From Nocardia suismassiliense (lineage in GTDB: Bacteria; Actinomycetota; Actinomycetes; Mycobacteriales; Mycobacteriaceae), in the NCBI RefSeq assembly GCF_900269665.1, contig NZ_LT985361.1, positions 7,419,240 through 7,483,239 of the forward strand: a stretch of 64,000 nt of DNA, given 5' to 3'. The translations under genes and the position numbers were made by a program. Shown here in pieces: positions 7,918 through 16,866 of this stretch (the first letter of the stretch is position 1; each line of letters starts with the position of its first letter). The notes under the pieces were generated by a model. That model ran no database searches and had not been told where the DNA came from. It saw only the letters and a list, made by a program, of their open reading frames with translations.

Positions 7918-9491
7918 GTAAGGCGGTTCCCGGCCAGTTCACCCTGGTCCTGCACTCCCATCTGCCCTGGCTGGCGCACCACGGCCGCTGGCCGGTCGGC
8001 GAGGAATGGCTCTACCAATCCTGGGCCGCCTCATACCTTCCGCTGGTCCAGGTGCTGAGAACCCTTGCCGCCGAAGGACGTTCACACCTGCTCAGCCTCG
8101 GTATCACGCCGGTGCTCGCGGCCCAGCTGGACGATCCGCACTGCCTGGCCGGCATGCACCACTGGCTCGGCAACTGGCAGTTGCGCGCCGACGAGGCCGC
8201 GATGGCGGGCAACCGCGCCCTCGGCAGGCACGAACATCGTTTGGCCACAGCGGCTTTGGCGGATTTCGAGCAGCGCTGGCGGCACGGCGCCGCCCCGGTC
8301 TGGCGCGAGCTCATCGACGCCGACACCATCGAACTGCTCGGCGGCCCGCTCGCCCATCCGTTCCAGCCGCTGCTCGATCCGCGGCTGCGGCAGTTCCAGC
8401 TGGTCGAAGGTCTGGACGACGCGCAACACCGCTGGGGCCACACACCCACCGGCATCTGGGCTCCGGAGTGCGGCTACACCCCGGGCATGGAGCTCGGTTA
8501 CGCCGCCGCCGGTGTGACCCATTTCATGGTCGACGGACCCGCACTGCGCGGCGATACGACCCTCGGGCGTCCGGTCCGAGAGTCCGATGTGGTCGCGTTC
8601 GGGCGGGATCTCCAGGTGAGCTACCGGGTGTGGTCGCCGAAATCGGGCTACCCGGGCCAGAGCGCCTACCGTGACTTTCATCACTACGACCACGCGACCG
8701 GACTCAAGCCGTCTCGAGTCACCGGCAAGACCGTCGACGGTCCGGACAAGGCCCCCTACGACCCGGAACTCGCGGCCGCGGCGATCGGCCGCGACGTCGA
8801 CGACTTCGTGCAGACGGTGCGCCAGCGACTGCTCAGCGAATCCGAGCGCATCGGGCGACCCGCGCTTGTGGTCGCCGCTTTCGATACCGAATTGTTCGGC
8901 CACTGGTGGCACGAGGGGCCGCAGTGGTTGGCCCAGGTGTTGCGGGCACTGCCCGAAGCGGGCGTCACGATCGGCACGCTGGCCGACGCGCGCGAACGCG
9001 GATTCGTCGGTGCGCCGGTGCCATTGGCCGATTCGTCCTGGGGTTCGGGCAAGGACTGGCGGGTCTGGGCCGGCGACCAGGTGAGCGACCTGGTGGAACT
9101 CAATGCCGACATCGTGCGTCTCACCCTGGACACGATCGACAAGATGCGCGCCGCCGACGGCGCGCCCGGCCTGCGCGACAACGTCGCCGACCAGTTGCTG
9201 CGCGAAGCCATCCTCACCGTGTCCAGCGACTGGGCCTTCATGGTCAGCAAGGACTCCGCCGCGGGCTACGCGCGCGACCGGGCACACCGGCACGCGCACG
9301 CCGTGCGCGAGATCGCGGCCGCCGTCGGAGCGGGCCAACTCGCGAAAGCACAGCAGTTGGCGGCAGGATGGGGGGCGGCTGACGGACTCTTCCCCGGTGT
9401 GGATGCGCGACGGCTCGGCGGTGCCGGGTCCGGAGGAAGCTTCGCCGTGGCTGCTCAGCACGCCGCGTCCAGCGCAGAAGGACATGCATGA
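7914..9491 (+). CDS. GH57 family alpha-glucan branching-type enzyme
   Basis: A 525-residue glycoside hydrolase family 57 protein starting at TTG 7914, whose last two bases overlap the TGA of the preceding gene. Family features include the N-terminal FTLVLHSHLPWLAHHG, the nucleophile region GIWAPECGYTPG and the acid/base region FDTELFGHWWHEG, followed by the helical C-terminal domain (SSDWAFMVSKDSAAGYA). Length and context match Rv3031, proposed to branch the alpha-1,4 glucan of methylglucose lipopolysaccharides. The start of the next gene overlaps its stop (ATGA). The TTG start is chosen from the overlap and the known N-terminus of the family. Confidence 0.9.
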   Translation: MSKAVPGQFTLVLHSHLPWLAHHGRWPVGEEWLYQSWAASYLPLVQVLRTLAAEGRSHLLSLGITPVLAAQLDDPHCLAGMHHWLGNWQLRADEAAMAGNRALGRHEHRLATAALADFEQRWRHGAAPVWRELIDADTIELLGGPLAHPFQPLLDPRLRQFQLVEGLDDAQHRWGHTPTGIWAPECGYTPGMELGYAAAGVTHFMVDGPALRGDTTLGRPVRESDVVAFGRDLQVSYRVWSPKSGYPGQSAYRDFHHYDHATGLKPSRVTGKTVDGPDKAPYDPELAAAAIGRDVDDFVQTVRQRLLSESERIGRPALVVAAFDTELFGHWWHEGPQWLAQVLRALPEAGVTIGTLADARERGFVGAPVPLADSSWGSGKDWRVWAGDQVSDLVELNADIVRLTLDTIDKMRAADGAPGLRDNVADQLLREAILTVSSDWAFMVSKDSAAGYARDRAHRHAHAVREIAAAVGAGQLAKAQQLAAGWGAADGLFPGVDARRLGGAGSGGSFAVAAQHAASSAEGHA

Positions 9492-10741
9492 AGATTTTGA
9501 TGGTGTCGTGGGAGTACCCGCCGGTCGTGGTCGGCGGGTTGGGCAGGCATGTGCACCACCTGGCGACCGAGCTGGCCGTGGCCGGCCACGAGGTCGTCGT
9601 GCTGGCCCGGCGCCCCTCCGGCACCGACTCCTCGACCCATCCCACCCACTCCTTCATCGCCGAGGGCGTGCTGGTGGTCGCGGTCGCGGAGGATCCGCCG
9701 GTCTTCGACTTCGGCGAGGACATGCTGGCCTGGACGCTGGCTATGGGCCACGCGATGGTGCGAGCAGGCATCGCGCTCGGCAAACCGGGCATCGGTGACG
9801 GCTGGGCGCCCGACGTGGTGCACGCGCACGACTGGCTGGTCGCCCACCCGGGAATCGCGCTGGCCGAGTACTACGACGTGCCGCTGGTGTCGACGATCCA
9901 CGCCACCGAGGCAGGCAGGCACAGCGGCTGGGTCGCGGGCAAGGTCAACCGGCAGGTGCATTCGGTCGAGTGGTGGCTCGCCAACGAATCCGACGCGCTG
10001 ATCACCTGCTCGACCTCGATGCAGGACGAGGTGGAGCGGCTGTACGGCCCGGAGCGGGTGCCGATGACGGTGATCCGCAACGGAATCGACGTGGGCGCCT
10101 GGACATTTCGGCCGCGCGCGCCGCGCACCGGACCGCCGCGGCTGCTGTATGTCGGCAGGCTCGAATACGAGAAGGGCGTGCAGGACGCGATCGCCGCGCT
10201 GCCGCGCATCCGTCGCGCGCACCCCGGCACGACGCTCACCATCGCCGGTGTCGGCACCCAGTTCGAGTGGTTGCGGGAACGGGCGCGGGTGCACCGGGTG
10301 GCCCGTGCGGTGAATTTCGCGGGCCAGCTGGACCACGCCGAACTGCTCGGCTGGCTGCACGGGGCCGACGCGATCGTGCTGCCGAGCCGCTACGAACCCT
10401 TCGGCATCGTCGCGCTGGAGGCGGCAGCTGCGGGTACCCCGCTGATCACGTCCTCTGCGGGCGGGCTCGGGGAGGCGGTGATCGACGGCGTCACCGGCGC
10501 GTCCTTCGCACCCGCCGACGTGGACGGCCTGGTCGAGGCTGCGCGTGCCACCCTCGATGATCCCGCCGCCGCTCAGGATCGCGCCTACGCCGCGCGCGAG
10601 CGGCTCACCGCCGACTTCTCGTGGGATGTGGTTGCGGCCGAGACCGCGCAGGTCTACCACTCCGCCAAGCGCCGGGTGCGCAATCCGCTGGGCCGCCCGA
10701 CCATCATCGAGCGCCCCCTGCCTGAGCGCGATCCTAAGTAG
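9488..10741 (+). CDS. GT4 glycosyltransferase (alpha-1,4-glucan synthase, Rv3032-like)
   Basis: A 417-residue GT-B retaining glycosyltransferase of family GT4. It has the glycogen-synthase-like N-terminus MVSWEYPPVVVGGLGRHVHHLA, the donor-domain entry RLLYVGRLEYEKGVQDAI and the E-x7-E motif in EPFGIVALEAAAAG. In mycobacteria the orthologue by position (Rv3032) elongates alpha-1,4-glucan for methylglucose lipopolysaccharide and glycogen. It overlaps the GH57 gene by four bases and closes the operon. It converges on the lipoprotein gene with 28 bases between stops. Confidence 0.92.
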   Translation: MKILMVSWEYPPVVVGGLGRHVHHLATELAVAGHEVVVLARRPSGTDSSTHPTHSFIAEGVLVVAVAEDPPVFDFGEDMLAWTLAMGHAMVRAGIALGKPGIGDGWAPDVVHAHDWLVAHPGIALAEYYDVPLVSTIHATEAGRHSGWVAGKVNRQVHSVEWWLANESDALITCSTSMQDEVERLYGPERVPMTVIRNGIDVGAWTFRPRAPRTGPPRLLYVGRLEYEKGVQDAIAALPRIRRAHPGTTLTIAGVGTQFEWLRERARVHRVARAVNFAGQLDHAELLGWLHGADAIVLPSRYEPFGIVALEAAAAGTPLITSSAGGLGEAVIDGVTGASFAPADVDGLVEAARATLDDPAAAQDRAYAARERLTADFSWDVVAAETAQVYHSAKRRVRNPLGRPTIIERPLPERDPK

Positions 10742-10769
10742 ATCGCGCCGAGCCGATCTCGCGCCGGAG

Positions 10770-12083
10770 TCAGCGTTCGGGCTTGAAGACGAAAAGCTCA
10801 CCGATGCGGGTCGCGACGACGACCTCACCCTGCGCGCCGACGGAGGTGCCGGTGGTGCTGCCTTGCGCGCCGGGCAGCACATCGGAATCAATGGTGGCAC
10901 CGGTCTTGGTGTCGAACGTGATCAGGTTCAAACCCTCGCCGATCGCGGCCGGGGTATAGCCGGTACCACCTGCGGTCTGCACCGGGACACCACGCAGGCC
11001 CAAATCCTTACGCTCCCAAGCGAGTTCGGCGACATCGCCCTTGTCGCGCAGCGCGAGCAGATAACCCTCGTCGCCGGACGGGATGATCAGGCCGTCGCCG
11101 GACACCGAAATACCGCCGCGCGGTGTCCATTCCAGCGGCTGCACCCACTTGGTGCGACCGTCGGCGGCGTCGACGGCGATCAGCCGATTGCTGTTGTCCC
11201 CCACGTAGACGGTCTTACCGTCGGGCGAAAGGGTCGGGCTGGTCGCGCTACCGCCGAACAGCAGGTCGGCGCTCCACTCCTGCTCGATCTTGTTGTCCGC
11301 GTAGCGAAGTGCGACGAGCGCGGCGGTCGGCTTACCCGGCTTCCATACCGTGACGAAGAAGCGTCCGCTCGCGGTGTCGACGGCCGAGATGTTCGCGACC
11401 GGGCACTGCGGTTCGCCGGCGTGGCAGTCGTCCAGACCCTGTCCGGCGGCAGGCCAGTCGAGGTTGGGGTTGTCCAGGAAGTCGGGCTGGCCGAGCAGTT
11501 GCACCGTGGGCACGATGCGCTGGCCGGTCTGGCGCGAGAGCACGTCGATCTGACCGGATTGGGTGACCGTCAGCAGGTTTCCGTCGCCGGTGAACTGCGA
11601 GGAGACCGGGGTACCGGCGACCGGGGTGCGCCATCTCGGTTGCCCGAGGTAGTTGAAGGACATGACCGCGCCGACGTTGTCCGTGTCGTCGCCGACGTAG
11701 ACGTTCGTCATGCCGTCCACCACCGACGGTGCCGCGACCGCGGTCGCGCCCAGCGGAGTGCAGAAACGCTTGCGCCCGGTGGCCATCTGGAAGGAGAAGA
11801 TCGAGCAGCCGGGCGCTCGGGTGGTGAGGAACATCTGCCCGTCGGGGCCGATGGTCACCGGCTCGGCGACCGGCCCGCCGATCGGGCGTGACCAGCTCAG
11901 CGCGACTTTCTTGGCGCCGACCACCGGACTGCTGCCACCGTTGCGGCCGTCGTGGTACGCGGCGGGCCAGCCCTTGCCCGAGCCGACCGTGATGTCGTCG
12001 ACGTCGGTGCCGCACCCGGTCAACGCCAGCGCACCGACCGCGGCCAGCGACGCAACTACCCGCAGCCGGGACGGTCGCCACAT
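10770..12083 (-). CDS. PQQ-like beta-propeller lipoprotein (Rv3035-like)
   Basis: A 437-residue secreted lipoprotein. MWRPSRLRVVASLAAVGALALTGC can be split into a basic n-region, a hydrophobic core and the lipobox LTGC with Cys24. The mature part has repeated beta-propeller blades of the PQQ/quinoprotein type (NVYVGDDTDNVGAV, TVYVGDNSNRLIAVDAADG, GYLLALRDKGDVAELAWE), without a visible catalytic site. An alternative GTG start at 12110 has a better ribosome site and adds nine residues. The family sits in the methylglucose polysaccharide cluster, but its function is unknown. Together with the next gene it lies inverted relative to my recollection of M. tuberculosis. Confidence 0.8.
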   Translation of the reverse strand: MWRPSRLRVVASLAAVGALALTGCGTDVDDITVGSGKGWPAAYHDGRNGGSSPVVGAKKVALSWSRPIGGPVAEPVTIGPDGQMFLTTRAPGCSIFSFQMATGRKRFCTPLGATAVAAPSVVDGMTNVYVGDDTDNVGAVMSFNYLGQPRWRTPVAGTPVSSQFTGDGNLLTVTQSGQIDVLSRQTGQRIVPTVQLLGQPDFLDNPNLDWPAAGQGLDDCHAGEPQCPVANISAVDTASGRFFVTVWKPGKPTAALVALRYADNKIEQEWSADLLFGGSATSPTLSPDGKTVYVGDNSNRLIAVDAADGRTKWVQPLEWTPRGGISVSGDGLIIPSGDEGYLLALRDKGDVAELAWERKDLGLRGVPVQTAGGTGYTPAAIGEGLNLITFDTKTGATIDSDVLPGAQGSTTGTSVGAQGEVVVATRIGELFVFKPER

Positions 12084-12399
12084 GGAACTAGCCAGTACGC
12101 CGCTTCGCACCTGCTGCACTCCTGTCGTCGTTTCCGCTCGCACGAGACTAAAGCGTGCCGAACCACCGCGCTGGCGCGACCCGGTTCGGGTGTACGCGTG
12201 GTGGATTCGCCGGGCGCCGCCCGCGGCGCCGCAGTCACTGTACGGTAGGGGCCCGCGCGGGTGTGCGAGTCCCGCCGTTGCGCAGCGCGGGTTGTCCTCC
12301 CCCGCGTGCGCGGATCGCCCTCGAGCGCGCCCGTTATGCTCTACCCGTCGCCCGCCGAGGCGGGCGGCGAGCCGTTGGACCACGACAGGAGAGCCGTTC

Positions 12400-13146
12400 G
12401 TGACGAGCATGTGGGGCGCACCGTTGCGCTCGCGCTGGCGGGGATCGCGCCGCCGGGATCCGCAGCAGGCGCGCTTTCTGACCGTGGCGTCGCTGCGCTG
12501 GGTGCTCGCGAACCGGGCGTACACGCCCTGGTACCTGGTGCGCTACTACCGGCTGCTCAAGTTCCGGCTGGCCAACCCGCACATCGTGCTGCGCGGCATG
12601 GTCTTCCTGGGCAAGCGGGTGGAGATCCACGCGACCCCCGAGTTCGGCCGGATGGAGATCGGCCGCTGGGTGCACATCGGCGACGGCAACGCCATCCGCT
12701 GCCACGAGGGTTCGCTGCGCATCGGCGACAAGGTGGTGTTCGGCAAGGACAACGTGGTCAACACCTACCTCGACATCGAGATCGGGGAATCCACCCTGGT
12801 TGCCGACTGGTGCTACATCTGCGACTTCGACCACAAGATGGACGACATCACGCTGCCGATCAAGGACCAGGGCATCGTGAAGAGCCCCGTCCGGATCGGC
12901 CCCGACACCTGGATCGCCGCCAAGGTCACCGTGCTGCGCGAAACCCGGGTCGGCCGCGGCTGTGTGCTCGGCGCGCACGCCGTGGTCAAGGGGGAGATCC
13001 CGGACTACAGCATCGCGGTCGGCGCGCCGGCCAAGGTGGTCAAGAACCGCAAGGACGCCTGGGAGGCGAGCGCCGAGGAGCGCGCGAAATACCTTGCGGC
13101 GCTGGAGGATATCGAGCGCAAGAAGAACGGCGCCAATATCGCGTAG
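12400..13146 (+). CDS. Hexapeptide-repeat acyltransferase (Rv3034c-like)
   Basis: A 248-residue left-handed beta-helix acetyltransferase starting at GTG 12400, six bases after AGGAGAG. Hexapeptide repeats run from about residue 70 to 190 (VHIGDGNAIRCHEG, LRIGDKVVFGKDN, VRIGPDTWIAAKVTV, VGRGCVLGAHAVVKG), ending with the family signature IAVGAPAKVVKNR. It probably acetylates or acylates the methylglucose polysaccharide made by the neighbouring enzymes. That role is from context. An ATG at 12409 is a second possible start. The intergenic region 12084-12399 contains only a weak GCACG/CGTGC dyad at 12140-12158. Confidence 0.82.
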   Translation: MTSMWGAPLRSRWRGSRRRDPQQARFLTVASLRWVLANRAYTPWYLVRYYRLLKFRLANPHIVLRGMVFLGKRVEIHATPEFGRMEIGRWVHIGDGNAIRCHEGSLRIGDKVVFGKDNVVNTYLDIEIGESTLVADWCYICDFDHKMDDITLPIKDQGIVKSPVRIGPDTWIAAKVTVLRETRVGRGCVLGAHAVVKGEIPDYSIAVGAPAKVVKNRKDAWEASAEERAKYLAALEDIERKKNGANIA

Positions 13147-13194
13147 TGCGTCGGTTCGCGCAGGCTGTCCGTGGCGTTCGGTAGGTTCCCCGAT

Positions 13195-13737
13195 ATGAAT
13201 CGTTATGCCGCACTGCTGCGGGGGATCGCGCCGAGCAATCCGAATATGAGCAATGAGAAGGTGCGCGGCGTCTTCGCGGGGCTCGGGTTCGAGAAGGTCG
13301 CCTCGGTGCTCGCCAGTGGCAACATCGTGTTCCAGAGTGCGGACACCGACGTCAGCGAGCTGGAGACCCGGATTCAGCAGGCGCTCAACGCGGAACTCGG
13401 CATCGCGGGCGGAACGATCATCCGCAGCTACGAAAAGCTGCGCGCCCTGCTCGACACCGACCCGTTCCCCGGCCTCACGCACGGACGCGGCACCTACCTC
13501 ATCGCCACGTTCCTCAAGCAGCGCAAGAAAGCCCTCGGCAAGCTGCCCGAACAGCCCGACCCGCTCACCCGGGTCGTCGGCTACGACAAGGCGTGCGACG
13601 CGTTCCTCGCGGTGGTCGACAACAGCGAACCCGGTAAGACCCCCGACTTCATGGCCTGGCTCGACAAGACCTACGGCAAGGACATCACCACCCGCACCTG
13701 GCTCACGGTGCAGCGGGTGGTCAAGAAGATGGAGTAG
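13195..13737 (+). CDS. DUF1697 family protein
   Basis: A 180-residue protein with the DUF1697 N-terminus MNRYAALLRGIAPSNPNMSN and the block VASVLASGNIVFQSA. This family is widespread in bacteria and has no established function. No signal peptide or membrane segment is present. The ATG at 13195 is the first that fits the family start. Its 3' end overlaps that of the converging THUMP-like gene by 17 bases. Confidence 0.85.
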   Translation: MNRYAALLRGIAPSNPNMSNEKVRGVFAGLGFEKVASVLASGNIVFQSADTDVSELETRIQQALNAELGIAGGTIIRSYEKLRALLDTDPFPGLTHGRGTYLIATFLKQRKKALGKLPEQPDPLTRVVGYDKACDAFLAVVDNSEPGKTPDFMAWLDKTYGKDITTRTWLTVQRVVKKME

Positions 13738-14914
13738 TAGGCGGCACCGGTGCGACAGCGGTGCACAGGAAGGCTGTCGGGGTGCGACCGATCCGAGTAA
13801 TCACCAAGGTGAACGGTTGCGTGCCTTGGGGTTTGAGGGTGCGGCGGAGTTTGTCGGGGTCGACGTCTACCCCGCGCACCAGGATTTCCAGGGGCCCGCA
13901 GTCGTGGCGGCGAAGTTCGGCGCGGAGGGTTTTCTCGCGGTAGTCGAGGCGATCGACGATGCGGAAACCTCGGGTGCCGGGCGGCACGGCATTGCCGGTG
14001 AGGTACGCGATGCGCGGATCCAGTTGCCAGAGGCCGTGTTTCGCGGCGTAGTGGCGGACCAGACCGGCCCGTACGACGGCACCGTCGGGATCGATGATCC
14101 AGTCACCGGGTTCCTGTTCGGGGATATCGTCGGAGTCCGCGTCGGTGAGGGCGAAAGACGTTCCAGCCGAGCACGTTACGGTCGCGCGACGGGTGACCGA
14201 CGGACCGCTCAGGCCCGCCGACCACAGGCACGCCTCACGAACAGCTCCGTCCAGCGAGACGACTTCGATCTCCCCGGACCAGTCGAGTCGATCGAAATCC
14301 AGTCCGGGAGCGCACTTCACCGCGATGTCCCGCCCGGGATAGGCGGCGAGCAGGTCCGGCAGCGGCGGTTGCAGCTTGGCCGGATCATGCGTGCGCCTGC
14401 CGTCCGCTCGCCGGGCCGGGTCGGCGACGACGACGGCGTCCCTGCTCACCGGCACCAGCGCATCCGCCTTGGCCAGCAACACATTTCGAGAACCGGCAAG
14501 GTTGTGCGCGGCCATCGACAGCCGCGCGTCGTCCAGGTCGCTACCGATCACAGCAGGGCAGACTCGCGCCAGCTCGGCGAGCTCCGCACCGATCGAACAC
14601 GTCACGTCGTGCACCGCGCGCCCGGCCAATCGGGCGGCCCGATGCCGGGCGACCAGCGTCGGCGTCGCCTGCTGCAACGCATCGTCGGTGAACAGCCAGT
14701 CCCCCGCGTCGACGAGCTTGGCACCCGCCTTACGCCGCAACCGCACCGTTTCGACGAGCGCCGCCGCCCGATCCCCGTGGTCGCGCCGCACCCGCGCCAG
14801 ATCGCGCAGGTGCGTCGCCTGGGTCAGCTCCAGCCGGTCTACCTCGGTCAGCGCGGCTGTGCCCGCCGGACCGCCGAGGTAGGCGACATCCTCGCGACTG
14901 AAGCCGTAGCCCAC
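13721..14914 (-). CDS. THUMP-like domain protein with methyltransferase fold (Rv3037c-like)
   Basis: A 397-residue protein starting at GTG 14914, which shares one base with the TAG of the upstream methyltransferase gene, so the two are coupled. The N-terminal helical part (GFSREDVAYLGGPAGTAALT) precedes a Rossmann-like methyltransferase core: HDVTCSIGAELAELAR, VIGSDLDDARLSMAAHN, VVVADPARRADGRR. The C-terminal part (GDWIIDPDGAVVRAGLV, REKTLRAELRRHDCGPLEIL) is the THUMP-like extension. The family (Rv3037c) is conserved beside the methylglucose cluster. An RNA or polysaccharide substrate is possible. The frame is also open upstream to 15655, but that part is antisense to a methyltransferase gene and is noise. 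Confidence 0.85.
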   Translation of the reverse strand: MGYGFSREDVAYLGGPAGTAALTEVDRLELTQATHLRDLARVRRDHGDRAAALVETVRLRRKAGAKLVDAGDWLFTDDALQQATPTLVARHRAARLAGRAVHDVTCSIGAELAELARVCPAVIGSDLDDARLSMAAHNLAGSRNVLLAKADALVPVSRDAVVVADPARRADGRRTHDPAKLQPPLPDLLAAYPGRDIAVKCAPGLDFDRLDWSGEIEVVSLDGAVREACLWSAGLSGPSVTRRATVTCSAGTSFALTDADSDDIPEQEPGDWIIDPDGAVVRAGLVRHYAAKHGLWQLDPRIAYLTGNAVPPGTRGFRIVDRLDYREKTLRAELRRHDCGPLEILVRGVDVDPDKLRRTLKPQGTQPFTLVITRIGRTPTAFLCTAVAPVPPTTPSS

Positions 14915-15891
14915 TACTTGGCAGACGTGCCCGGCTTCACGCCGGTGATCATCGCGTTGTAGAAGAACTGCCGCGGCACCACCCGGCGCATGACGTTCTC
15001 GTCCAGCCAGCTCAGCCGCAGCCACGCGTTGTACATGGCCAGCCGGTAGCCCATGGTCAGCTTCTCGTCGGGCACGGCCGCCTCGAAGGTGCGCACCGGC
15101 CAGCCCCACAGCGCGGCCGCGAACTCTTCGGTGGTCGCCTTGACGTCGACGGCACCGGCCGAGCTCGCCATCCGCTCCAGCTCGCTGGGGTCGAAGGTGT
15201 GCAGGTCGACGACCGCCTCGAGCGCCGCGGCCCGCGAGGACTCGTCGAGCTCGGTCTGCGGCCGCCGCCACCCGGCCAGCTGCGGCAGCTTGGTGACGGT
15301 GGTGGTGGCCTTCCAGGTGATCCGGCCGAGCCAGCGGGCGTAGAAGTTGCCCGCCGTGGTCGGTTCGCCGGCGAAGACGAAGCGCCCGCCCGGCTTGAGC
15401 ACGCGCAGGCATTCCTTCAGCGCGAGTTCGACATCCGGGATGTGGTGCAGCACCGCATGGCCGCACACGAGATCGAAGGTGTCGTCCTCGTACGGGATGG
15501 TTTCGGCGTCGGCGACCCGGCCGTCGACGTCCAAGCCGAGGTGCTCGGCGTTGCGCAGCGCGACCTTGACCATGCCCGGCGACAGGTCGGTGACGGAGCC
15601 GGTCTCGGCCACGCCACCCTGCATCAGGTTCAGCAGGAAGAAGCCGGTGCCACAACCGAGTTCGAGGGCCCGCTCGTACGGCAGCGGGGCGGGGCCGACG
15701 GCCGCGTCGAACCGGCCGCGAGCGTATTCGATGCAGCGTTCGTCATAGGAAATCGACCATTTGTCGTCATAGGTCTCGGCTTCCCAGTCGTGATAAAGCA
15801 CCTGGGCGAGCTTCGTATCCTTGCGCGCTGCCTCGACCTCGGCCTCGGTCGCATGCGGGTTAGGCGCTGGGTCGTCGGGACGTACCGTCAT
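14914..15891 (-). CDS. Class I SAM-dependent methyltransferase (Rv3038c-like)
   Basis: A 325-residue methyltransferase with motif I ALELGCGTGFFLLNL, VTDLSPGMVKVAL, DTFDLVCGHAVLHHIPDVE and ECLRVLKPGGRFVFAGEP, and a C-terminal half that probably binds substrate. The ATG at 15891 agrees with the mycobacterial length of about 327 residues, but no Shine-Dalgarno sequence precedes it, so translation may be leaderless. It is coupled to the downstream THUMP-like gene. The substrate is unknown. Confidence 0.85.
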   Translation of the reverse strand: MTVRPDDPAPNPHATEAEVEAARKDTKLAQVLYHDWEAETYDDKWSISYDERCIEYARGRFDAAVGPAPLPYERALELGCGTGFFLLNLMQGGVAETGSVTDLSPGMVKVALRNAEHLGLDVDGRVADAETIPYEDDTFDLVCGHAVLHHIPDVELALKECLRVLKPGGRFVFAGEPTTAGNFYARWLGRITWKATTTVTKLPQLAGWRRPQTELDESSRAAALEAVVDLHTFDPSELERMASSAGAVDVKATTEEFAAALWGWPVRTFEAAVPDEKLTMGYRLAMYNAWLRLSWLDENVMRRVVPRQFFYNAMITGVKPGTSAK

Positions 15892-16059
15892 GGAGGCTAA
15901 GCCTACCCAAATACGCAGACCTGCCTTGCTGTCGGCCCATGGTTTCCGGGCATAGCTGGACCCACGGCCAGATAGCAACCTGTTCCCATCAGGCGATCTT
16001 CGGAAAACCGCTGCTCAGAACGTCGTGATCGAGGCTCTGGTGATCGAGTTCGGCAAGGC

Positions 16060-16836
16060 TCAGCGGCCGACGAAGGCCGCAGAGCCGGGGCCGTCGGCCA
16101 GGTAGGACTCGGTCCCGATGCGACGGTCTTCGGTGGCGAACAAAGCAGACCATTCGGTCTGGGCGCGGTCCAGGCCGTGCGGGCCCGCCTCGAAGACCGC
16201 TTTCGCGGCGGCGAGGGCGCGGGCCGGGCCGTCGGTGAAACGTTGCGCCCAGGTGAGCGCGGCGGTGTAGACGTCGTCGGGCGGGACAACCTCGTCGACC
16301 AGTCCGAGGGTGCGGGCCTCTTCGGCTTCGACGAAGCGGCCGCTGTAGACGAGGTCCTTGGCCGGGCCCGGCCCGATCAGCAGGGCGAGGCGGCGGATCC
16401 CGGCGAGCGGGATCAGCCCTGCCTTGATCTGCGGCAGCCCCAGCTTGACGTTGTCGCCGATGATGCGCCGATCCGCGCCGAGCGCGAGTTCCAGCCCGCC
16501 GCCGAGGCAGTAACCGCTGATGGCCGCGACCGTCGGCTGCGGCAGCCGGGCCAGGCAGCCGAAATCGCGCTGCAGATCGGCCGCCATCGCCCGCGCTTGA
16601 TCTTCGCTCAGGCCGGCCAGCTCGGCCAGGTCGTCACCCGCCGAGAACACCCGCTCGTCGCCGTAGAGCATGACCGCCGCCACCGTCGGGTCCGCGGCCA
16701 CCGTCTCGGCCGCTTCGGCCAGCTCGCGCACCAGCTGTGCGTTCAGCAGGTTCATCGGCGGGCGGGCGATCCGCAGGACGGCGACGCGGCGCGCGGTGGC
16801 ACCCTCGAGTAGATCCAGGGTCACGAATTCGGCCAT
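16060..16836 (-). CDS. echA: Enoyl-CoA hydratase/isomerase-family protein
   Basis: A 258-residue crotonase-fold protein, matching echA17 (Rv3039c) by position. The acyl-CoA oxyanion-hole segments are present (RVFSAGDDLAEL and ISGYCLGGGLELALGAD, with E116 at the first catalytic glutamate). The second catalytic position, exactly 20 residues on, is Q136 in LGLPQIKAG instead of the usual PEIKLG glutamate, and the usual GGTQRL is AGIRRL. It may therefore not be an efficient hydratase. It could act as an isomerase, thioesterase-like enzyme or binding protein. It stands 30 bases downstream of the Nudix gene, in the same direction. Confidence 0.85.
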   Translation of the reverse strand: MAEFVTLDLLEGATARRVAVLRIARPPMNLLNAQLVRELAEAAETVAADPTVAAVMLYGDERVFSAGDDLAELAGLSEDQARAMAADLQRDFGCLARLPQPTVAAISGYCLGGGLELALGADRRIIGDNVKLGLPQIKAGLIPLAGIRRLALLIGPGPAKDLVYSGRFVEAEEARTLGLVDEVVPPDDVYTAALTWAQRFTDGPARALAAAKAVFEAGPHGLDRAQTEWSALFATEDRRIGTESYLADGPGSAAFVGR

Positions 16837-16866
16837 GGGACGCCACGCTACCGGTCGCCGGGCGAC

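Noticed and set aside
13721..15655. A 644-codon frame that would fuse the THUMP-like protein to an upstream extension
   Set aside because: The upstream part is a shadow of the methyltransferase gene on the same strand in another frame. A GTG overlapping that gene's stop is the proper start.
15890..15908. IdeR/DtxR-like sequence AGGCTAAGCCTACC at the start of the Rv3038c-like gene
   Set aside because: Only about 12 of 19 positions fit the consensus, and the gene has no known iron link. Chance is a sufficient explanation.
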